This document shows, one piece after another, positions 43,884-52,020 of a DNA stretch of 54,272 nt. The first letter of the stretch is position 1. Each line of letters starts with the position of its first letter. A model generated the notes under the pieces. It ran no database searches, was not told the DNA's origin, and was given only the letters and a program-made list of their open reading frames with translations. The stretch is taken from assembly GCA_018813065.1 (NCBI GenBank), contig JAHJCH010000023.1, positions 1 to 54,272 of the forward strand, read 5' to 3'. This DNA comes from Myxococcota bacterium (GTDB taxonomy: Bacteria; Myxococcota_A; Bradymonadia; UBA7976; UBA1532). Made by a program: the position numbers and the translations under genes.

Positions 43884-46160
43884 TTGAGCAAAAACCTAAT
43901 TAAATTGATTGTTTTCGCGCTCTTTTGGTGGGGCTGCGATGATGGAGAGGGTGAGCGCGCGCCTCAAGACGCCCTCCTGGACGGCTTGAGCGTCGATGTC
44001 TCTCAGCCTGACGCTGAGCTTGAGCCCGACGCAGCCCCCTCGCCCGACGCGGCCCTCTTGCCCGACGCCTCGCCCGACGCGGCCCTCTCGCCCGACGCCT
44101 CGCCCGACGCGGCCCTCTCGCCCGACGCCTCGCCCGACGCCTCGCCCGACGCGGCCCCTTTGCCGCCGCTGAGCTTCGTCGATCCCCTCACCCCAGCCCC
44201 TGATCCGCTCAGCGGCCTCGACGTCGAGGGCTGCGCGATCTACCAGGCGCGGCGCTGCGTGGATGGCCAGGCGCAGACCTGCGCGGTCTACGACGTGGCG
44301 GAGGGGGGCTTCGTCGAGCCCAGCGATCTCTTCCGCCGTGTGCTCTTGTTTGAGCGCTGGTATGCGCTCTATCACCAGCCCGATGGGCAGACGGCGCAGC
44401 GCGCCTTTCGAGGCGCGACGCCAGCAGGGACGCCCGAGGCGACGTGGAGTGATCCCGCTCACTTCGCGGGCTATAGCGGCGTGGGTGATGCCGCCATCTG
44501 GACCGGCGTGGCCCTCAACGCCTACGCGCTGCGCTACGCCGTGACGGGCGCTGAGGTGGACTACCAGCGCCTCGTGGAGAAGACCCGGCGGATGTTGGCC
44601 CTCTTCGACACCACCCATATCCCAGGTCACCTCGCGCGCAATCACTTCGGGCAGCTGTCCCCTGACGCGCCGATCCCGCCCCCTGATCATCACCTCCGCC
44701 GCCTCAATCCTGAGACGATGGATCACCGTCACCACCTCGGCGAGGGCGCCTATGAGGGCATGCCTGAGGTCTATGACAGCGTGGTGGAGATCGAGGGCGC
44801 CTCATGGCCGACGCGGCCCATGTGGCAAGGCAACCCTTCGATCGATCAATACACCGGCCCGATGGTGTCTTTCCCGCTGGTCTGGGGCCTGCTGCGTGAA
44901 GGGGAGGCGGACGTCAAGGCGCGCATCAAGCACCACATGACCTGCTACGCCAAGCGCCTTCAGCGGATTGAGGTGATCAACCTTCAGACGAACCCCGACC
45001 TGGTCGAAGGTGTTCAAGCCCTGCTGGGTGGCGGCGGCGCGGGCGTTCATCTGGATCCAGATGACATTGACTTTATGACGCTCGATAAGATCGTGGTTTG
45101 GGGCCACCCTAATCTCAATGACCTTAATCGAGATGTATATGATCGTGAATGTCCAGAGCAGATTTGGCGCGCACCAGATCGCGTCATTGATGTCGCAGAT
45201 GACGCATGGTTACCCAAACTGATAGAGCTGGTGCAAGATCTCCGCACAGGTGATTTAGAGCGCGCAAATGGTATCGATCATGTCTACGCACCAGGGGTTC
45301 GTGGTGGCAACGCGATTCATATGATGAACTTAATCCTTCAAGCTTGGCGCTATAGCGGTGAGGAGATGTATCACGAGTTCTTCTTTCGTGAGCTGATCGA
45401 AGATCAAAGAGCGTTGGAGGTGGCCTATACCACCGCCGCGTTGACGATGCCAGACTGGTGTCAGAGCTTCTACGGCGGTCACATCACTTATCCTGTCCTG
45501 TGGGTGCTCATCGCGCAGCTCCCCGAGGGGCCGCTGCGCGACGCCCTGCGCGGCGTGCTGCGCGATGAGTTTTGGCGCATCAGCCGAGGCCGATTGGCGG
45601 ATCTCAAGTTTGATCTGATGTACGCCCACCTCGGCCCAGAGGACGCCGAGGACAGCCGCGCCGTTGCTCGTCAGCGCGCGCGCGCCAACCTCTATGACTT
45701 TGGGGGCAATGGCGGGCTCCTCGATGATCCGCGCCGCGCCTACACGATCCCTTATGAGGAGATCCTCGACCTCGTCGGCGAGGCGGGCCTGCGCTGCCCC
45801 AGCCCCGAGGAGCGCGCCTTCTGCGAGGAGGGCTTCACCTTGATGGGGCTGCGGTTGCCGGGTGAGCCCATTTCGCAGGCTTGCGTGGGCCACCCGCTTG
45901 AGTGCGCCCTTCAGGACGGGATGTGCGCGTATGTGCGCACCCTCGATCCGCTGCCGATGAGATATCGACCCTTCGCTGACTTCGTATGGCAGCGCGATCC
46001 TTTTAAAATTGGCGGCCCTTTTCATCTCGAAGGCTATGAGCAGTCCCCTGGTTTAGATCTGATTGAAGAGTTCTGGCTCGCGCGCTATACCGGCGTTGTT
46101 GATGATGGCGCGGGTCAAACGCTTGTATGGCAATCAATCGGCGATTTATGTGATCAATAG
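43884..46160 (+). CDS. lipoprotein with toroid-like domain and SPDA repeat tether
   Basis: A 758-residue lipoprotein from a TTG start with AGAGGAG upstream. Lipobox FALFWWGC (Cys18), then a tether of repeated SPDA/SPDAAL units (about 45-95). From about 110 onwards the protein is largely helical with conserved-looking blocks GYSGVGDAAIWTGVALNAYALRYAVTG, HIPGHLARNHF and GNAIHMMNLILQAWRYSGE, the repeated paired helices of an (alpha/alpha) toroid as in many glycoside-processing enzymes; catalytic residues were not identified. Several Cys near the end suggest disulfides. AT-rich codon use occurs at about 45060-45420. Follows the zinc-ribbon gene by 12 bases. I do not recognise a precise family. 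Confidence 0.68.
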   Translation: MSKNLIKLIVFALFWWGCDDGEGERAPQDALLDGLSVDVSQPDAELEPDAAPSPDAALLPDASPDAALSPDASPDAALSPDASPDASPDAAPLPPLSFVDPLTPAPDPLSGLDVEGCAIYQARRCVDGQAQTCAVYDVAEGGFVEPSDLFRRVLLFERWYALYHQPDGQTAQRAFRGATPAGTPEATWSDPAHFAGYSGVGDAAIWTGVALNAYALRYAVTGAEVDYQRLVEKTRRMLALFDTTHIPGHLARNHFGQLSPDAPIPPPDHHLRRLNPETMDHRHHLGEGAYEGMPEVYDSVVEIEGASWPTRPMWQGNPSIDQYTGPMVSFPLVWGLLREGEADVKARIKHHMTCYAKRLQRIEVINLQTNPDLVEGVQALLGGGGAGVHLDPDDIDFMTLDKIVVWGHPNLNDLNRDVYDRECPEQIWRAPDRVIDVADDAWLPKLIELVQDLRTGDLERANGIDHVYAPGVRGGNAIHMMNLILQAWRYSGEEMYHEFFFRELIEDQRALEVAYTTAALTMPDWCQSFYGGHITYPVLWVLIAQLPEGPLRDALRGVLRDEFWRISRGRLADLKFDLMYAHLGPEDAEDSRAVARQRARANLYDFGGNGGLLDDPRRAYTIPYEEILDLVGEAGLRCPSPEERAFCEEGFTLMGLRLPGEPISQACVGHPLECALQDGMCAYVRTLDPLPMRYRPFADFVWQRDPFKIGGPFHLEGYEQSPGLDLIEEFWLARYTGVVDDGAGQTLVWQSIGDLCDQ
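44039..44157 (+). repeat. 30-bp tandem repeat encoding SPDA units
   Basis: About four degenerate copies of a unit built from CGCCCGACGC blocks, encoding SPDASPDAAL. In-frame and GC-rich; the number of copies probably sets tether length. Confidence 0.85.
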
Positions 46161-46182
46161 GCATAAAATTGCCTGAATTTTG

Positions 46183-46220
46183 ATAGATTATGCTCAATCT
46201 GTTAATAGATTGTTCAATCT
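46183..46220. promoter_or_regulatory. paired AGATT...AATCT inverted repeats
   Basis: Two tandem units of about 21 bp: ATAGATTATGCTCAATCTGT and ATAGATTGTTCAATCTGT. In each, AGATT and AATCT form an inverted repeat. The units are about two helical turns apart, so two regulator dimers could bind one face. They lie about 46 bases upstream of the -35 of the following promoter. Confidence 0.5.
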
Positions 46221-46265
46221 GTGCATTATTTTTTGCAATTTTTTACAAAAAAATCTCCAAAATCC

Positions 46266-46294
46266 GTGACAATGAGCGGCATTTTCGCTATAGT
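46266..46294 (+). promoter_or_regulatory. sigma70-type promoter of the ligase-like operon
   Basis: GTGACA (46266-46271) and TATAGT (46289-46294) separated by exactly 17 bases, within an AT-rich region that includes A and T tracts. The predicted start, near 46301, leaves a short leader of about 29 bases before the ATG at 46330. Confidence 0.6.
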
Positions 46295-46329
46295 TAGGCC
46301 ATGAAATAAATGGAAATGAGGCCTAGATT

Positions 46330-46893
46330 ATGGCGCATGAAATCAAAGTGCTCTTTGGTGATGATGAGAGTTTGATCTTTTTGCGGAAAATCGATCAATC
46401 TGATCTCTATGGATCTAAAAAACGGCTCCCATTGGATGATGTTGGTCGGGAGTGCAAGCGCGCTGAGCTGAATGAGGATGGCTCACTCTTACTTCTGCCC
46501 GGAATGACAGGGCAAGGCTATTATGATGACGGCGGGCGGCGCGTCTCCGCCAAGCAGCTTGAGGCGCGGCCCTCGACGCGCGGCGAGGCGCAGCTGCTCA
46601 TCGAGGTGGGCCCGCGCGATCTGCTCGATCACCGCATCGAGGCGGTCTATCAGATCTCAACCACGACGCTGGATCCCACGCTGAGGCGCGCCTTAGAGGA
46701 GGGGCGGATTTTTCAAATGCCCTTCAGCCTCCGAGGCGGCCATCGCCTCGATGTGGCCCTCTTGCTGTGCAATGACGCGGGCGCCTTCGTCCTGGTCGGG
46801 CGGCCAACGCACCCACGCTGGTGTACCCTCGCCGAGATCCCGCTCAGCGACGCGCCGCCCTTTGATGACACCCTCGATCTTGAGGTGCCCTGA
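46330..46893 (+). CDS. conserved hypothetical protein, first gene of ligase-like operon
   Basis: A 187-residue cytoplasmic protein with no signal or membrane segment. GAGG lies eight bases before ATG. It begins IKVLFGDDESLIFLRKIDQSDLYG and has several short conserved-looking blocks: LPLDDVGRECKRAELNEDGSLLL, PSTRGEAQLLIEV, LDHRIEAVYQI and FSLRGGHRLDVALLLCND. Two similar halves could be present, with a final AFVLVGRP strand. I believe this is a family that co-occurs with the next two genes but cannot name it. The stop overlaps the next ATG (TGATG). Its upstream region has its own promoter and paired repeats. No catalytic signature visible. Confidence 0.7.
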   Translation: MAHEIKVLFGDDESLIFLRKIDQSDLYGSKKRLPLDDVGRECKRAELNEDGSLLLLPGMTGQGYYDDGGRRVSAKQLEARPSTRGEAQLLIEVGPRDLLDHRIEAVYQISTTTLDPTLRRALEEGRIFQMPFSLRGGHRLDVALLLCNDAGAFVLVGRPTHPRWCTLAEIPLSDAPPFDDTLDLEVP

Positions 46894-47585
46894 TGCCCAT
46901 TCACATGACCAACGCGGCGGGCCTCAACGCGACGCTGCACTTCGAGGAGCTGCTGGCCGAGGAGATCGAGGCTGAGACGGGCCCTGGCCTGCGCTTCACG
47001 CGCTTCCTCACCGCTGTGTCTGAGGGTCTCCATGAGCGCCTGAGCGCGCGGCTGGGGGATCACTACGCTCAGGCGCTCATCGACGGCGATCCTGAGGTGG
47101 ACATCGAGCGCGTGGGGATGCGCGTCGCCCGCGTGGAGGGCGTGTACCTCGACGGCGAGGGCCAGGAGATGACCACGCCGCCGCTGATGATGGAGGCGCT
47201 CTATGATCCACAGGGGGTTGAGGTGCGCCGCGCGCCCTTTGAGGCCAGCGCGCCCAACATCAACACCTACGCGCCGCTGCGCTGGCTCGGCGCGCCGATG
47301 CCCATCGACGTGATGGTGCGCCGCTTCGTGATCCGACGCAGCGTTCAGCTTTATCACAGCGATGGTTTGAGCTTTGATTACCTTTATCAGATGGCAAAGG
47401 CGCTGAGTGAGCGTGATGAGGTCGTCGCGATTGGCGCTGGCCCTATGGGTCAATCACCTTTGATCTTTCAGCAAAACGGCGCGCCCTATCGAGGCTTCTT
47501 AGAGGGCCGTGTAGAGGCAGACGCTTATCAGCTGCTCTTGCATTTGAGTCATATGGAGCTTAAGCCCATCGAGGAGGCCCGATAA
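46893..47585 (+). CDS. conserved hypothetical protein, second gene of ligase-like operon
   Basis: A 230-residue cytoplasmic protein. Notable blocks are LRFTRFLTAVSEGLHERLSARLGDHYAQALIDGDPEVD, VRRAPFEASAPNINTYAPLRWLG, MVRRFVIRRSVQLYHSDGLSFDYLYQMAKALSERD and the end YRGFLEGRVEADAYQLLLHLSHMELK. Their high density of identities to what I remember as an uncharacterised family suggests a conserved core rather than a recent ORF, but no fold or activity is known to me. A nucleic-acid or nucleotide role is possible given the neighbour. Start and stop overlap both flanking genes by one base, so stoichiometric co-translation with the ligase-like protein is expected. Confidence 0.72.
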   Translation: MPIHMTNAAGLNATLHFEELLAEEIEAETGPGLRFTRFLTAVSEGLHERLSARLGDHYAQALIDGDPEVDIERVGMRVARVEGVYLDGEGQEMTTPPLMMEALYDPQGVEVRRAPFEASAPNINTYAPLRWLGAPMPIDVMVRRFVIRRSVQLYHSDGLSFDYLYQMAKALSERDEVVAIGAGPMGQSPLIFQQNGAPYRGFLEGRVEADAYQLLLHLSHMELKPIEEAR

Positions 47586-48970
47586 TGCGCTACGATCTGA
47601 ACACGGCGACCCTCTCTCTGGGCGCGGGTCGCTATACCATCGAGCCCGCCTTGCTTGACGCTGATCTCATGGCGCAGATCGCCGCGCAGCCGGTGAGCGG
47701 GCCGAGGGTGTTGGCGCCTCATGAGCTGCGCCCCCCCTATCTGCCCGAGGCGCGCTTCTTGGCCTCGCCGTGGACCCCTGGGCGGCGCGCCTTCTTGGTC
47801 CTCGACTCAGAGTCGGCCTTCCTCTGTGATGAGGCGGGGCGCGTGTTGTATGGCCTGCCCGCCCTCAAGGGCCTCAAGGCGGGCGCGCCGCAGCTGCTTG
47901 AGGGCACGCTGCACCACACGGCAGGCCCGCAAGCCCTGGCGAAGCTGCTGGGCGATGGCGGCGACGCGGCGGCGGCGGCGGGCCTGCGCTTTACGATCAC
48001 GGATCTGCTCAACCGCGAGGATCTGAGCTATCCATCGCGCCTGGCGGTGGCGCGCGGCTTGGTGCGGGCGCGGCGCGGGATCGCCGTGATCAAGACCCAA
48101 GAGATCAGCGCGCCTGAGGAGGCGATGCAGCTCTACACGGAGTGGGTGGAGGGCGCTGGCGCGGATGGGCTGTCGCTGCGCGCTGGCGCCCTGCGCTACC
48201 TCGTCAAGCCCAGCCTGACGCTCAACGCCGTGATCCTCGGCTACACCGTCGATCGAGCCGGCGGGGATGGCGTGGGCGCGCTCTGCTTGGGCCTGGAGCG
48301 TGAGGCGGGGCTCTATCAGATCATCGGCGGCTGCCAGCGGCTCAGCCCAGAGAGCCGCCGCGCGCTCTTGGCGCTCCTGGCGCCGCTCAAGATCGAGGCG
48401 AGCTTTCATCAAGCGGGGCCAGGCGGCGCGGTCTATCAGTGGGTCGAGCCCAAGCACCACGCGCGGCTGCGGGCGCGTGAGGCCCGCTCGGCGCCGCCCC
48501 GCGTCGCGGCGCGCCTCACCGATGTGGGCTGGCGCAGCGCGGGGCTGATGCCCAGCGTTCACCTCAGCGGCTTGAGCTTTATGCGGCTGAGTCAGGCGGG
48601 TGAGGGCGTGGGCTTGGATCAGCTGGGCGAGGGCTGGCCCGAGGCGCTGGCGGCCACGCCGATGCCTGATCTGCCCCCCAGCGAGGTGCTGCGTCGTGAG
48701 GTCTACACCAAGCGCCTGGGGGGGCAGCGCGCGGTGCGTAAGCTCTTGATGTGGCGCACGAATAAGGACGAGCTGGACGCCCGCTATCCCGCGTTCGTGG
48801 TCCACCTCACGGACTACAGCCCCCAGCGCAAGGCGCCCCTCAGCCGGGTGGTGCGCCTCGCGCCGACGCTCCAGGACGCCCACCGTGAGTTCGCCCGCCT
48901 CTTGGATGAGCACATCAAGGCGGACTGGGCGCGGCAAGATCTGGAGGCGCCGCCCTTTGAGCTGCGCTGA
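47585..48970 (+). CDS. DNA/RNA-ligase-like protein, probably catalytically inactive
   Basis: A 461-residue protein with a ligase-type nucleotidyltransferase plan. Motif IV is WVEGAGADGLSLRA (187-200), motif V region YLVKPSLTLNAVILGY with K208, and an OB-type part GALCLGLEREAGLYQIIGG. The C-terminus VYTKRLGGQRAVRK ... RTNKDELDARYPAFVVHLTDYSPQRKAPL is an extension I remember from ligase-like proteins of unknown function. Motif I, which should be KxDG with the lysine that takes AMP, aligns with SPWTPGRR (61-68): Trp at the lysine place and Pro at Asp. The GEL motif reads EGTL. Catalysis by self-adenylation therefore looks lost. It overlaps the previous gene (TAATG). Confidence 0.7.
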   Translation: MRYDLNTATLSLGAGRYTIEPALLDADLMAQIAAQPVSGPRVLAPHELRPPYLPEARFLASPWTPGRRAFLVLDSESAFLCDEAGRVLYGLPALKGLKAGAPQLLEGTLHHTAGPQALAKLLGDGGDAAAAAGLRFTITDLLNREDLSYPSRLAVARGLVRARRGIAVIKTQEISAPEEAMQLYTEWVEGAGADGLSLRAGALRYLVKPSLTLNAVILGYTVDRAGGDGVGALCLGLEREAGLYQIIGGCQRLSPESRRALLALLAPLKIEASFHQAGPGGAVYQWVEPKHHARLRAREARSAPPRVAARLTDVGWRSAGLMPSVHLSGLSFMRLSQAGEGVGLDQLGEGWPEALAATPMPDLPPSEVLRREVYTKRLGGQRAVRKLLMWRTNKDELDARYPAFVVHLTDYSPQRKAPLSRVVRLAPTLQDAHREFARLLDEHIKADWARQDLEAPPFELR

Positions 48971-49045
48971 GGCCCCTTCATCGCGGCGCAGATGGGCCGT
49001 GGTGTGATAGCCTGCCGGCCAAGCTCCCCCTGCTTGGTTGTCTCC

Positions 49046-52000
49046 ATGTTGACCCCCCTTAAAGTCCACCACGCGCGCTGGGCGCTCCTCCTCCTCCTCC
49101 TCTCCGCCTGTGAGACCGCCCGCGTGGTCTTAGATGAAGCGGACACCACGCCGAGCAGCGCGCCAGAGGCGGGCCTCACCGACAGCGGTCATGGGGGGGA
49201 TGACGCCGCGCAGAAGCCTGACGCCGCGCAGAAGCCTGACGCCGCGCGGCCAGATGGCGGCGTCGCTGCACCAGACACCTCGCCCGGCTGCGCGCCCTCA
49301 CCGGAGATCTGCGACGGCCTCGACAATGACTGTGATGGCCTCATTGATGATGTGGAGGGCGCCGGGGGTCGTTGTGTTCTGGGTGAAGGTCGCTGTCAAG
49401 GCGAGGGGGTTTGGATCTGTCAAGGCGGCGCCTTGATCTGCAACGCCGTCACCCAAGCCCCCGAGGTGGAGCGCTGTGATGGGCTGGACAATGACTGTGA
49501 TGGGCAGGTGGATAACGGCTTTGAGGGGCTGGGGACGCCTTGCACGTTGGGCGTCGGCGCCTGCGCCGCCGTCGGGGTCATGGCCTGTGACGCGGCGGGG
49601 GAGCTTAACTGTGACGCGCGCCCTGAGATGCCCGTCGCCGAGGTCTGTGATGGGCTGGACAATGACTGTGATGGCGTCATCGATGACGTGGCGGGCGTCG
49701 GCGCCCCGTGTGAGGTCGGCGTCGGCGCCTGCGCCGCTGTGGGCGTGTGGACGTGCAACTCGTTTGGGGCGCTGATCTGCGATGGGGCGCCCGGATCAGC
49801 GACGGGTGAGGTCTGTGACGGCGTGGATAATGACTGCGATGGCGCCATTGATGAGCTTGAGGAGGGCGGCTGCGTGGTGGGCATCGGCGCTTGCCAGGCG
49901 CCGGGGCAGCTCATCTGCGAGGGCCAAGAGGCGCGCTGCGAGGGCACCCCCGGGCTGCCTGGCGTTGAGGCCTGTAATGGCCTTGATGATGACTGCAACG
50001 GCCTCATCGACGACGTGGCCGGGCTCGGCGCGCCTTGCGAGGCGGGCGCGCCGCCCTGCCTCGCCGTGGGTCAAACGCGCTGCCTTGAGGGGGCCATGAT
50101 CTGCGACGCCCCGCCGCCCTTGGGGCAGCCCGAGGTCTGTGATGGGCTGGACAATGACTGTGATGGTGAGGTGGATGAGGGCGTGGTCCCCAATGGGGTC
50201 TGCGCCGTCGGACAAGGGGCCTGCTACGCGCCGGGTGAGTTTCAGTGCCAGGCGGGCGAGTGGCTGTGCGACGCTCCGATCCTCGCGCCTCAGCTTGAGG
50301 CTTGTAATGGCGTTGATGATGACTGTGATGGTGAGGTGGATAACATCGCGCCGATGCCCTGTGAAGTGGGCGTGGGTGTCTGCCGCGTCGAGGGGCTGAT
50401 GATCTGCCAAGGGGCAACATTGACGTGTAACGCACGACCTGGGCGTTCATCTGAAGAAATCTGCGATAACCTTGATAATGATTGCAATGGTATTGTTGAT
50501 GATAATGGCATCTGCGACTGTGGAGATGGTCAAATTTCTCAAAATGAACTTTGTGATGATCATAATTTAGTAAATGGCGATGGCTGTGATTCAAGGTGCA
50601 CGCTCGAAAATTTCGATATCATAAATAGTCGTTATTCTTACTTAAATGGGATAGCAAGCGGCTCATATGATCGCTTTGCATTTCATGCAGATGGGCCAAG
50701 TAACCTTGTTGCATATACGAGCGATGCTGGTGGAGAAGGATGTCCAATCGGGATTGATACTGTTATTGAGCTTTTTGATGCATCAAACATGCAATCATTG
50801 CTTTTTATTGATGACAGTGAAGGCACTTTATGCTCAAAAGCGATTTTCTCCATCGAGAGTAGCGGCGATTTTATTATTGAAGTGCGTAGCTATAACAATA
50901 CATTTATCCCTGAGTACCAATTCAACTTTAAACTTGATCGAATCATCAATAGTTCCGGTGTTTTTATGTCTGAAATGCGGAATAATGGTGATGATATGTT
51001 TAGCTTTAGCTTGAATAGTAATGGATATGTTAGCTTTAGGGTAAGCGATGATTTAAATCCTTTATTGTGTGGTTCAGATACCGTAATGTACCTCTATGAT
51101 GATCAAGGCATTGAGCTTAAACGAAATGATGATTATTTTGATGTTTGTCCATATATTTCTTATTACGCAAATTCGGGTCAAAGCTATTATCTAATGGTAA
51201 AACCGTATAATCCAATGACTGTTGTCTCAGATTATGCGCTTAGGGCCAAACTTAACGCCATTGACGCTGGGGGCATCCGCCTCAACCGGGAGGAGGTGGA
51301 TCTCTTTGACTACGGCTGGCGCCCTTGCTTTGAGGGCACCTACGCCGAGTCCACCTCATTGGCCGCTGCCCTGTCGCGCTGCCCCGGCGCAGAGCTGTTG
51401 ATGGGCTGTCGCTCCACGGCGGCGGCGGGGGCTCTGCGGCTCTCCGCCAGCGGCCTCAAGGCCTTGATGACCTTTGACGTCGGCGACGGCGTCTCCACCG
51501 TCAATGTCCATAACCACGTCAACTGGTACTACTCCGCCACGCGCTCTTGGGGGTTCTTGCCCGAGGGGCTGCCCTTGACGCGCAGCAGCTGCGACGCGGA
51601 GGACAGCATCGCTTCGAGTGTGCGCTTGTGTTGGCACACAGGCGGCGGGCAGATCACGCCGGGTTATCGCTGTGGGGATCAGCTGATCAATCAAAGCGCC
51701 GCTTGGGCGCGCTTGCTCTATACGCGAGATGCGCTGGTTCAGCTCGGGGCGCGGCGCGGCTTTGGTCATCATGGCAACTGTGACAGCTGGAATGAGTGCG
51801 TCACGCCACAAGGCTGCGCAGACGCGGCCTGCGCTTATCATGGTCATGGCCCCGCGCTGCGCTGGGAGGTTGGCGGCTGCCAGTCACCACAGATCGAGGC
51901 CTGTGACCTATTCCAAAACCTGCCCGATGAGCTTGATGTTGACTGGTCCATCAACTGCGATATCCCCGCTGTCTACGGCGTCGTCTGCCGCCCCCGCTGA
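49046..52000 (+). CDS. large lipoprotein with MopE, DUF4215-like and PPC-type domains
   Basis: A 984-residue lipoprotein from ATG 49046, giving lipobox LLLLLSAC (Cys22). After a tether with two QKPDAA repeats there are eight MopE repeats at about 45-60-residue spacing (CDGLDNDCDGLID, CDGVDNDCDGAID, CNGLDDDCNGLID and variants), each with the Asp/Asn ladder of a calcium-type loop. Then one Myxococcus Cys-rich DUF4215-like module (CGDGQISQNELCDDHNLVNG), two bacterial pre-peptidase (PPC)-like beta domains (about 530-755; AT-rich DNA 50410-51250), and a C-terminal Cys-rich domain (GWRPCFEGTYAES ... GYRCGDQLINQS). Surface binding or adhesion is likely. No protease domain is attached despite the PPC domains. 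Confidence 0.8.
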   Translation: MLTPLKVHHARWALLLLLLSACETARVVLDEADTTPSSAPEAGLTDSGHGGDDAAQKPDAAQKPDAARPDGGVAAPDTSPGCAPSPEICDGLDNDCDGLIDDVEGAGGRCVLGEGRCQGEGVWICQGGALICNAVTQAPEVERCDGLDNDCDGQVDNGFEGLGTPCTLGVGACAAVGVMACDAAGELNCDARPEMPVAEVCDGLDNDCDGVIDDVAGVGAPCEVGVGACAAVGVWTCNSFGALICDGAPGSATGEVCDGVDNDCDGAIDELEEGGCVVGIGACQAPGQLICEGQEARCEGTPGLPGVEACNGLDDDCNGLIDDVAGLGAPCEAGAPPCLAVGQTRCLEGAMICDAPPPLGQPEVCDGLDNDCDGEVDEGVVPNGVCAVGQGACYAPGEFQCQAGEWLCDAPILAPQLEACNGVDDDCDGEVDNIAPMPCEVGVGVCRVEGLMICQGATLTCNARPGRSSEEICDNLDNDCNGIVDDNGICDCGDGQISQNELCDDHNLVNGDGCDSRCTLENFDIINSRYSYLNGIASGSYDRFAFHADGPSNLVAYTSDAGGEGCPIGIDTVIELFDASNMQSLLFIDDSEGTLCSKAIFSIESSGDFIIEVRSYNNTFIPEYQFNFKLDRIINSSGVFMSEMRNNGDDMFSFSLNSNGYVSFRVSDDLNPLLCGSDTVMYLYDDQGIELKRNDDYFDVCPYISYYANSGQSYYLMVKPYNPMTVVSDYALRAKLNAIDAGGIRLNREEVDLFDYGWRPCFEGTYAESTSLAAALSRCPGAELLMGCRSTAAAGALRLSASGLKALMTFDVGDGVSTVNVHNHVNWYYSATRSWGFLPEGLPLTRSSCDAEDSIASSVRLCWHTGGGQITPGYRCGDQLINQSAAWARLLYTRDALVQLGARRGFGHHGNCDSWNECVTPQGCADAACAYHGHGPALRWEVGGCQSPQIEACDLFQNLPDELDVDWSINCDIPAVYGVVCRPR

Positions 52001-52020
52001 CCCCAAAGAGAGCCCCGCTG

